In this document: positions 44,038 through 50,292 of the stretch, piece after piece
Position numbering within the stretch: the first letter of the stretch is position 1
Layout of the letters: each line of letters opens with the position of its first letter
NCBI GenBank assembly: GCA_019090895.1
Contig: JAHRVB010000175.1
Coordinates: 1-50,292 of the forward strand
Length of the DNA: 50,292 nucleotides
From: Kangiellaceae bacterium
GTDB taxonomy: Bacteria > Pseudomonadota > Gammaproteobacteria > Enterobacterales > Kangiellaceae
Reading direction: 5' to 3'
Program-made: the position numbers and the translations under genes
Notes under the pieces: model-generated
Database searches by the model: none
Seen by the model: only the letters and a program-made list of their open reading frames with translations
What the model was told of the DNA's origin: nothing

Positions 44038-45465
44038 TCAAACCACGCCAGTCTTCCACTTAGCTCGCTTAAAAATAACAATAGATACTAAAGCAATCAA
44101 ACTCTCTGCCAAAGTAATTGCCAGAAAAACCCCGGTCGCATTCATTTCCATCGACTTAGCTAAGAAATAAGCCAATGGGATTTGGAAAATCCAATAACAA
44201 AACAGGTTAATCCAAGTTGGCGTCATAGTATCGCCAGCCCCATTAAACGCTTGAACCAAAATCATGCCAACTGCATAGAACCCGTAGCCGTAGCTGATAA
44301 ATCTTAAACATTCTACGCCAATTTCCAATACCGCAGGGTCTTGAGTAAACAACCCGATAATAGGATAGGCAAAAGTGATAAAGATTATTGCAACTGTCAC
44401 CATAAAATACACATTGTATTTTGTGACTTTCCAAACCGATTGCTCCGCCCTATCGGGTAAGTTTGCGCCTAAGTTTTGACCAACCAAAGTTGCTGCTGCA
44501 TTGCTGAGCCCCCAAGAAGGTAGAATGGTAAATATAATGACTCGAATAGCAATGGTATAACCGGCAACCGCTTCGCTACCATAAGTGGAAATAATTCTTA
44601 CCAGAATAACCCAACTCGCCGTCGCAATTAAGAACTGAGCAATACCGCCGAAAGATGTTTTTAATAATCTCAAGGCAACTTCAGAGTTCACTCTTAAATG
44701 AGCGTAAACTAACTTAATTCGGCTACTGCCATCAACTAAATGATAAACTTGATAAAGCACCCCAATACCGCGTCCAATGTTGGTTGCTACCGCGGCTCCG
44801 GTCACTCCCATTTCAGGAAACGGGCCGTAGCCATAAATCAATAACGGATCTAAAACAATGTTGATTCCATTGGCCAACCATAATGAACGCATGGCAATAT
44901 TGGCATCCCCAGCTCCACGAAAAATGGCATTGAACAAAAACAAATAGAGGATTGTAATCGAACCAGATAACATAATACTGGTATACGAACTTCCCATCGA
45001 TACAACTTGTTCCGTCGCTCCCATCAGTTTTAGAACATCTTCAGCAAATAACAAACCAATTGCGGCAACTGCCATTGCGGTAAATAGACCAATCCAAATC
45101 GTTTGGCCTGTTACTACGTTAGCAGCCTGGTAGTTCTTCTCGCCAACCCGTCTGGCGACGGTCGCAGTCACCGCCATACTTAAACCGATGGCTACTGCAT
45201 AAAGCAAAGTAATTACGGCTTCGGTCAATCCAACCACGGCGATTGCTTCGGCGCCTAAGCCCGATACAAAGAAGATGTCGGTTATTGCAAATATAGATTC
45301 CATTACCATTTCAAGGACCATCGGTACAGCCAGCAAAAATGCAGCTTGACCTATTGAACCTTTGGTAAAGTCTCTTTGGTTATCATTGGATAATGCTTGT
45401 TTAAACAACTGGAATACAGACGTTCTTTTTTCTTGAACTTGAACTTTATTTCTTTTTAAAAACAT
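44038..45465 (-). CDS. MATE-family efflux transporter
   Basis: 475 residues with twelve membrane segments. The start region FTKGSIGQAAFLLAVPMVLEMVMES, then FVSGLGAEAIAVVGL and the halfway ALRLLKTSFGGIAQF, are typical of the NorM/DinF-like MATE superfamily. It exports cationic drugs or metabolites in exchange for sodium or protons. It is convergent with the TIR gene and is the most downstream gene on its strand here. Length and topology are normal. Confidence 0.92.
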   Translation of the reverse strand: MFLKRNKVQVQEKRTSVFQLFKQALSNDNQRDFTKGSIGQAAFLLAVPMVLEMVMESIFAITDIFFVSGLGAEAIAVVGLTEAVITLLYAVAIGLSMAVTATVARRVGEKNYQAANVVTGQTIWIGLFTAMAVAAIGLLFAEDVLKLMGATEQVVSMGSSYTSIMLSGSITILYLFLFNAIFRGAGDANIAMRSLWLANGINIVLDPLLIYGYGPFPEMGVTGAAVATNIGRGIGVLYQVYHLVDGSSRIKLVYAHLRVNSEVALRLLKTSFGGIAQFLIATASWVILVRIISTYGSEAVAGYTIAIRVIIFTILPSWGLSNAAATLVGQNLGANLPDRAEQSVWKVTKYNVYFMVTVAIIFITFAYPIIGLFTQDPAVLEIGVECLRFISYGYGFYAVGMILVQAFNGAGDTMTPTWINLFCYWIFQIPLAYFLAKSMEMNATGVFLAITLAESLIALVSIVIFKRAKWKTGVV

Positions 45466-45854
45466 TAGATGTCTCTCTTGCTAGTCGCTGCAAGCCTTGG
45501 CTAATCTGGAGACAAGGTCTATTAAACGACGAATAAATATCACGAAAAAATCAACACAGGTCGACTTAAATTCGAATTACTTTGCGCGAGACGGACTCAG
45601 GTTTTATTGACTAAGCAATACCGTTATATTTACTGGTAATTTTCTTAGTGAGATAGACGAGAACGAATCGGCAAATACAATGCCAGATCACTGCCGGCAA
45701 ATTCTAAAGACGCTGTTTTTGTTAGCTCTGAATTATTCATCGGTTTATCCTCGATTTGAAATGAACCGGCAGGATGCCAGCAGTTTGGTTAAAAGTCAAT
45801 CACTAGACGCTTTTACATAACTTTTGATTCTTTAAAATGGTTTAATTTGTAAGG
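45466..45854. other. Gap between exosortase locus and MATE gene
   Basis: About 390 bases. It contains the possible 31-residue peptide gene at 45645-45740 and presumably the MATE promoter. Just upstream of the peptide (45761-45781), TGCCGG/CTGGCA-type short complementary arms occur. No terminator with a T-tract was found behind the EpsI-like gene. Confidence 0.4.
45645..45740 (-). CDS. Possible 31-residue peptide downstream of the exosortase genes
   Basis: The ATG complementary to 45738-45740 follows GAGGA at seven bases. The peptide begins MNNSELTKTASLEFAGSDLA and ends YLPIRSRLSH before TAA. It is co-directional with the exosortase operon, 114 bases behind it, and upstream of the MATE gene. 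It has no membrane helix or sorting tail. Coding is suggested by the ribosome site alone. Confidence 0.35.
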   Translation of the reverse strand: MNNSELTKTASLEFAGSDLALYLPIRSRLSH

Positions 45855-46373
45855 CTATCGTGTGTTTTCCGCTATCACAAAAGACATCCAACCTTGTCGA
45901 CTATTGCTAGTTATGGCTCCCCAATACCAAGCCGATATATCGGACCAGTTATCACCATTTTGTGCTTCAATATATTCACATACATTAAGCTCTTTTTCAT
46001 TTTTATTGGCAGTAAAACAACCCATTTTTATGCCGTTTTTATTAATTTTAATCGGTTTTGGTTTAATGTAATAACCGATTCCCTTAAAACAATCAGCGGC
46101 TGGATGAAGCTTTCGTGTTGGTTGCTCTATCCAACGAATAATCAACTCTCGCTGGCCATCACTGAACCGGGCAATTTTTCCAGGAAAGCCTTTGGTAAAT
46201 ATCTTTTCTTTTTCCGTTAACGCCAGTGGAATTAATTCCTTTCCTTCATATTCCGTCGGCCATCCTGAAAAACTAGATGCTAAATTTTGTTGTTCAGCTA
46301 AATCCGAAAATGCCAACGGAGCGACGGCCGCGAGAATCGCCGCCAATATCAAAATTAGCTTATTTGGATTCAT
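45855..46373 (-). CDS. EpsI-like exosortase-associated protein
   Basis: 172 residues. It starts with a membrane/signal helix (MNPNKLILILAAILAAVAPLAF). Then come SSFSGWPTEYEGKEL, near the start of the domain as in EpsI-type proteins, and the central motif RKLHPAADCFKGIGYYI with His90 and Cys95, comparable to the conserved 'H...C..G.G' of EpsI. A second and third Cys lie in MGCF and NVCEY, and the end WYWGAITSNSRQGW is Trp-rich. EpsI-like proteins accompany exosortases, often as a fused domain; here it is separate. The start overlaps the exosortase stop (ATGA), so the two are translationally coupled. Confidence 0.72.
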   Translation of the reverse strand: MNPNKLILILAAILAAVAPLAFSDLAEQQNLASSFSGWPTEYEGKELIPLALTEKEKIFTKGFPGKIARFSDGQRELIIRWIEQPTRKLHPAADCFKGIGYYIKPKPIKINKNGIKMGCFTANKNEKELNVCEYIEAQNGDNWSDISAWYWGAITSNSRQGWMSFVIAENTR

Positions 46374-47209
46374 CTTGCTGCCGACCACTGCTGGAATTTG
46401 GAAAGCGCTACAACAATTCCTGTTGCAATGATTAGAAAAGCCCCAACGCCGATTCCTTCATGCAGCCAAGGTTGGTCAACTGACATGGCCCCAGTTTCTA
46501 AATAGAACAGACTACTTGCCCGCAATACATTGCCGATAAGAACAAAGACACATGTGATAAATAGCGCGACCGATGTTTTGAATAAACTAAACTGATAAAC
46601 CATTGAAATAAATAAAGAAATGATTAATCCGGCCCATAACATCGTTACACCACTGCAAGGTGCGTCAAATTGTAATAGCTGTTGATTCCAAACTAGGTTT
46701 GTTCCACTTTGCGATACTGCAATGCCATTAAGTTGCAACAAGGGAACGGTAATACTGGCGGATATATAGCGGGCTGGATAGCCAAGATAAAACTGTAAAG
46801 AAGGAACCAGAGGCATTGACAACATAATCAATCCCCAAAACGCAATTGGTGGTTGGCTTCCGAAGGTCGTCCAATAAATGATCATCGAGAGAGTTAAAAA
46901 TGCAACCGTAGCTCGAATGATCGAAGGAATAGGCAATAAAAATGACAAACTATAGATAGTCATTAACAAGGCAATCGGCCACAGAGAGAATTTATAGAGT
47001 TTTTTGTCCGTGGTAATTACTCGTCCCGCCATAAACAGTAGGAATCCAAGTATTGCGAATAAACTAATGGCTTCTTCAAGTGAAGAATACACGCGGTTGA
47101 AATACCATTGCCATGCACGCCAATAGCCAAGTATCGGCACCAGCAATACAAATATAAGCCAGCTTATATTCGTCTTATCAAAGGTAACTTGTTTTGTTTC
47201 AAAAACCAT
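46370..47209 (-). CDS. Exosortase (transpeptidase of a dedicated sorting system)
   Basis: 279 residues and about eight membrane segments. The active-site set of the exosortase/archaeosortase superfamily is present: Cys185 in FDAPCSGVTMLWAG, Arg230 in NVLRASSLFYLE and His250 in WLHEGIGVGAF (numbered from the Met at 47209). These enzymes cleave C-terminal PEP-type tails and transfer the protein to another carrier. The start at 47209 lies 46 bases inside the VIT gene, with no separate ribosome site, suggesting coupled translation; an alternative at 47245 adds 12 residues. The neighbours are its probable substrate upstream and an EpsI-like protein downstream. The subtype could not be fixed; dedicated one-substrate systems such as XrtN/XrtK/XrtQ are the closest idea. 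Confidence 0.88.
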   Translation of the reverse strand: MVFETKQVTFDKTNISWLIFVLLVPILGYWRAWQWYFNRVYSSLEEAISLFAILGFLLFMAGRVITTDKKLYKFSLWPIALLMTIYSLSFLLPIPSIIRATVAFLTLSMIIYWTTFGSQPPIAFWGLIMLSMPLVPSLQFYLGYPARYISASITVPLLQLNGIAVSQSGTNLVWNQQLLQFDAPCSGVTMLWAGLIISLFISMVYQFSLFKTSVALFITCVFVLIGNVLRASSLFYLETGAMSVDQPWLHEGIGVGAFLIIATGIVVALSKFQQWSAAR

Positions 47210-49572
47210 AATAAAAAAGCAACCATAATAAATGCAAGAATCCATTGATGAGGTTCCGGAATTGTTGGAACTGAATTCTCATCAACCGGTGTCAAATCGT
47301 TGTCTTTGTACTGTTGTTGGTTCTCTAAAACCACCGCTCCACTGACTGCAGTCACCAATTGATATTTAGCCGCGAGATTAATTGCATCATCGTTTTCATC
47401 TTTGGCTATTAGCGAATAAACTTTGTCTTTCGCCCAAAGCCGAGCGATATGTTGAGAGCCAGTCGCTACGCTCATATCTTTGATTGTGAGTGTACGTTTG
47501 AATATCCACTGTATTTTGGAGGGGTTCATTGAATCAAAGTAATTTCCTAAATCTGTTTTCACGGGACCTGATTTTGGAATTGTCTTTGATGCCAGCACCC
47601 ACTTAGAATCGTCTAGTAATTTATTAGGGCCAGGCTTTACACTGTACAAAAAGATTTCCGGTAACTTTAGCAATCGGTTAGTAGCCTGTTCGAGTAACGC
47701 TGTGGAACCTTCAAAGAGAATAGGTTGTGGCGCATGAATCCAAAGCAACTCTGCATTATCATATCGTTCAAGTTGCTTGATGGCTTCCGCAAGCGCAGGT
47801 GCGTTGTCCTGACCACCATTAAAATCTGCTCTGCTTAAAATGCTGACTATTTCTTGCTTATGCGAATCTGACCATTGAGCAATTTCAACAGAAAGGTTTT
47901 CTTCAGAAGCTATCATAACCCCTACTTTTCTATTAATGGGAATTTGATTTAGGGATTCGATCACGTCATCAACATAGGGTCCAATATTAACTGAGCCATC
48001 GATAACGATCAGTAACGTACTATTTTCATTTGGAACTTCCTTTATAATCTCTTGAACCACTAATTCACTTTCTACTGATTGCGAAATTAGTAATTTAACG
48101 TCTGGATTTCTTTGAGTTTCAAGCTTTCTTCGCTCACCTGAAAGCTCGACATCGCTTGCATTGCCGCTTACTCTGTGCAAATTAGCAGTAATCGACTCAT
48201 TTCTTATTCTTGGTAGATTCAGATCTATTGGTTGTTCACTTTCAATCCATATAGCATGTTCAACGTTATCGTTTATGCTAAAGTTTCTGTCGACTATTGC
48301 GGGTAATACTAGCGAAGCTTGCTTTAAATTGTCCAATACAAGTGGAGCTGTAATGCCGATTCTAAATTTAATCGTGCCTCCATTGGGTTCTATTGGGAAT
48401 GCTTGCGCTAAAATCCGATCAGTACCTAATGTTGTCACTAATAACGGGTCCCGTCGTGTTCTTACGACACTTTGATAAGCGCGCTGAGCCTTAGACTTTC
48501 CAGCAAATGCGGCCTCTCGCTCTTCCCCATTGACCCAAAGAGTCGCTCTTGATACCACGCTCTCAGGAGGTAAAGCGATTTGTACTCTCGCTTCACGCTG
48601 CCGAAAGGAGGAATTTTTGAATTCCAGTACCCACTCTAAGTAAGCCACGCCATCATCACCACTGACAGAACCGTCGAGTCGTGAAGAAACCAAATCTAGT
48701 CCTTTAACTCTTCCCCCAACCTCAGTACCACCTTGGTCGGTATCAAACCTCATATCATTAAACCTTGACCAAGAGCGACCGGTATAAGGAACCGGGCGCA
48801 TATTAAATGGCTCTCCTGTCACCTGATAAAATATTTCTCTCGCCTTAGTAGAAGAAATAACACCGCTATCGCTTACTTGAATCGCAAAAAAGCTGAGTAA
48901 ACCGGTCGCTCGCCGACTACCGTCGTAACTGAGTCTGAGCAATAAGTCTTCATCACCAAATGCACGCAATAATTTGATTCCCTTGGCTCGGGTATTACTC
49001 GACTCATTAGCCGCCCAGTTAGCTCCAAAGTATGTTGCTGCCGATGGAATATCTAACATAATCAATGCCAAAATTGCGACAGAGACTCCCTTTAATAAGT
49101 AATGTTTATTGCCCAATTCAACTTGGTGTTTTTCTCTTAATTGTCTAAATAATCGAATTGTTATGATGAACGAAATCAAAGGTCCAAAAGGTAACAAGCC
49201 TAATCCGAAGAAAACTATAGCGATTAAAGCGATTGGCATAAGGGGAAGGAAAATAATCGAATAGTAGCCCGCAACACCTAATGAAATGGCTGCGAGTGTT
49301 AATAACAGGCCGACTTTAAAATGACTTCCATAACGAAGTTTCCACCAAAGCATTAGATTACAAATAGGCACGAGAAGGACTAAGAACTTATGGTAAATCG
49401 TCGGCATAGGGTCAAAAAATGACTCTGCGCACATTCCTGTATAGATCTCAAAAGCGATGACAAATAATGGGAAAATAACGCCTAGAATAAGGGCTGGCCA
49501 TCCCGGAGTTTTATTTTTTGATTTTGACATAGTTGAGTTTTCTTGTTGCTCTTCATGTTGATCCGTCATCAT
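47164..49572 (-). CDS. Polytopic VIT/vWA-like protein with a C-terminal PEP-type sorting tail
   Basis: 802 residues. Six or seven membrane segments fill residues about 20-190 (LILGVIFPLFVIAFEIYTG, LLVPICNLMLWW and further helices). A VIT (vault inter-alpha-trypsin) domain follows at about 290-440, with GVAYLEWVLEFKNSSFRQRE, RATLWVNGEEREAAFAGKSK and ILAQAFPIEPNGGTIKFRI. A von Willebrand A-like region at about 510-660 starts LLIVIDGSVNIG, an incomplete MIDAS. The last 34 residues read IPEPHQW, a hydrophobic helix and a basic end (LPLIRRI), the layout of a PEP-CTERM sorting signal. It is the first gene of a three-gene minus-strand operon with the exosortase and EpsI-like genes, so it is almost certainly the substrate. 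Several starts are possible (49572, 49569, 49530). What the protein does after sorting is unknown. Confidence 0.82.
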   Translation of the reverse strand: MMTDQHEEQQENSTMSKSKNKTPGWPALILGVIFPLFVIAFEIYTGMCAESFFDPMPTIYHKFLVLLVPICNLMLWWKLRYGSHFKVGLLLTLAAISLGVAGYYSIIFLPLMPIALIAIVFFGLGLLPFGPLISFIITIRLFRQLREKHQVELGNKHYLLKGVSVAILALIMLDIPSAATYFGANWAANESSNTRAKGIKLLRAFGDEDLLLRLSYDGSRRATGLLSFFAIQVSDSGVISSTKAREIFYQVTGEPFNMRPVPYTGRSWSRFNDMRFDTDQGGTEVGGRVKGLDLVSSRLDGSVSGDDGVAYLEWVLEFKNSSFRQREARVQIALPPESVVSRATLWVNGEEREAAFAGKSKAQRAYQSVVRTRRDPLLVTTLGTDRILAQAFPIEPNGGTIKFRIGITAPLVLDNLKQASLVLPAIVDRNFSINDNVEHAIWIESEQPIDLNLPRIRNESITANLHRVSGNASDVELSGERRKLETQRNPDVKLLISQSVESELVVQEIIKEVPNENSTLLIVIDGSVNIGPYVDDVIESLNQIPINRKVGVMIASEENLSVEIAQWSDSHKQEIVSILSRADFNGGQDNAPALAEAIKQLERYDNAELLWIHAPQPILFEGSTALLEQATNRLLKLPEIFLYSVKPGPNKLLDDSKWVLASKTIPKSGPVKTDLGNYFDSMNPSKIQWIFKRTLTIKDMSVATGSQHIARLWAKDKVYSLIAKDENDDAINLAAKYQLVTAVSGAVVLENQQQYKDNDLTPVDENSVPTIPEPHQWILAFIMVAFLLWFLKQNKLPLIRRI

Positions 49573-49791
49573 TAATACTCACTATAGCAAACCAAACATT
49601 TTCAATCATGTCAAAAATATGTATTTTATAGTATCAAATGAGGCAACATTTTCGATACATTCTTAGTTATCATAGCGAAGCATGTACTAAATTTGAGTTG
49701 ATTTTTTGTAAAGAAAATAATACCAATAAAGGATGCCGTTAATTTTCCAACCACTGACCCGGTATGCTCGCAAAATCAGTTTACTCAAGTT

Positions 49792-49815
49792 ACATGCAAA
49801 TTCTAATTTGCATGT
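49792..49815. repeat. 24-bp palindrome
   Basis: Arms ACATGCAAATT (49792-49802) and AATTTGCATGT (49805-49815) around CT. It abuts the left end of the nested element. Confidence 0.8.
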
Positions 49816-49948
49816 AGGTCGGATAGAGCTGGTAGCGAAACCCGACACGATGGTTGAATCAAAAGCTATCGTTTCCGTGCAACAATGTATCGTCGGGTCA
49901 GTGTGCCCCGCGAAGCGCTGCGGGTATTCCTTCGTCTACCCGACCTAC
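49814..49948. repeat. REP/MITE-like element with nested inverted repeats
   Basis: Outer arms GTAGGTCGG (49814-49822) and CCGACCTAC (49940-49948) enclose inner arms ACCCGAC (49840-49846) and GTCGGGT (49893-49899). The 135-bp unit resembles the GTAGGTCGG..CCGACCTAC intergenic repeats scattered through many proteobacterial genomes. It is richer in GC than its surroundings. No transposase is encoded; it would be mobilized, if at all, in trans. Confidence 0.7.
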
Positions 49949-50233
49949 CTCAACCGACTTACGCGTTATCAGCTATCAGACAAGGTTTTAGTCTAACTAC
50001 CGCTGTTGGTCTTATTAAAATCAGGCCAAACTAGAAACCAAAACTTACTTGCGTGCTTTCTATATATTGTAAAATGTGCCTCACCCGAATTGATACGCAA
50101 ACAGGTATAAAAAATTGGGTATATATTAAATCAACAATATAGCCTCAAATTCCAAAGTTTGAAAACCTATTTTGTGGGGATCCCTCAGGGTCAGGTCGGT
50201 TATTTGTTTACCTTTAATTGTTGGTAATCTGCT

Positions 50234-50292
50234 TTATATTTTTTGATTTTTCTCAACATAGTATTTTTTCAATTGAGCAATAGCTAATTCCA
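50234..50292 (-). CDS. C-terminal fragment of a gene cut by the right window edge
   Basis: The frame entering from the right reads ELAIAQLKKYYVEKNQKI and stops with TAA at 50234-50236. The composition is that of real protein, but too little is visible to name it. The GGTCAGGTCGG-type sequence behind it may belong to the end of a small mobile element. Confidence 0.4.
   Translation of the reverse strand, partial: ELAIAQLKKYYVEKNQKI

Larger units (their letters stand above)
49573..50233. other. Intergenic region with nested inverted repeats
   Basis: About 660 bases without a gene. An apparent short plus-strand frame at 49733-49996 is produced by the repeat element and is not accepted. Near 50168-50200 lies GGGGATCCCTCAGGGTCAGG, reminiscent of flanks of REP-associated transposase genes, but no such gene is visible. 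Upstream control of the VIT operon should lie at 49573-49730. Confidence 0.5.

Noticed and set aside
49733..49996. Open frame of 87 codons on the plus strand
   Set aside because: It runs through the nested inverted-repeat element, has unusual composition and no ribosome site; it is an accident of the repeat.
50168..50200. GGGGATCCCTCAGGGTCAGG, suggestive of a REP-associated transposase flank
   Set aside because: No transposase is visible in the window and a single short match is not enough to call a mobile element.

Overview
The window looks like a chromosomal segment of an AT-rich marine or halophilic gammaproteobacterium. The evidence is a TonB2-type energy module (DUF3450 / ExbB / ExbB / ExbD / TonB / TPR), sensory proteins joining a winged helix to TPRs, Fur-box-like sites, an RND efflux pair, a GlyGly-CTERM-type tail and an exosortase. 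A Kangiella/Aliikangiella/Pleionea-like host is possible, but that is inference from gene style and was not tested. No rRNA, tRNA, CRISPR array, intact transposase or prophage module was seen.

Layout. (1) 1-206: start of a metallopeptidase-like gene cut by the window edge. (2) 886-14771: an iron/heme acquisition and redox island. On the minus strand lie a PepSY-type membrane protein, a TonB-dependent heme-type receptor, an ApbE-DUF2271 fusion, an eight-loop EF-hand protein and a DUF4198 protein. Diverging on the plus strand is a complete dedicated TonB system, followed by a DUF6607 gene. Three Fur-box-like sites sit before the receptor and in the divergent intergenic region, so the island is probably iron-regulated. 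(3) 14919-24831: small metabolic genes (LysR regulator, redoxin, DUF427, flavodoxin-fold reductase, arylamine N-acetyltransferase) mixed with decayed genes: a frameshifted secreted protein, a Crp/Fnr pseudogene with four in-frame stops, a frameshifted LprI-like protein and a Calx-beta/GlyGly-CTERM fragment. Between 21.2 and 24.0 kb, short unrelated ORFs are each followed by a degenerate copy of the same intergenic motif, which looks cassette-like. (4) 24945-39939: a winged-helix/TPR membrane regulator, a secreted M4-type protease with PKD and GEVED-like domains, a large hybrid histidine kinase, an RND efflux pair, a disrupted coiled-coil gene, and an alpha/beta hydrolase diverging from a MerR regulator across a textbook MerR-type promoter. 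(5) 40130-45465: a 1236-residue TIR / transmembrane / WD40-like / ankyrin protein, then a MATE transporter. (6) 45645-49572: a compact minus-strand exosortase system of a VIT/vWA-like polytopic protein ending in a PEP-type sorting tail, its exosortase, an EpsI-like partner, and possibly a 31-residue peptide. (7) The right edge holds a nested inverted-repeat element and the last codons of a minus-strand gene.

The two most interesting items are the self-contained exosortase/VIT locus and the single-gene TIR-WD40-ankyrin protein, a possible membrane-anchored NAD-cleaving sensor. A caution applies to the broken genes. Three of them (near 15230, 21764 and 37990) would each be repaired by adding one A to a homopolymer run, which may mean sequencing or assembly error rather than real pseudogenes.
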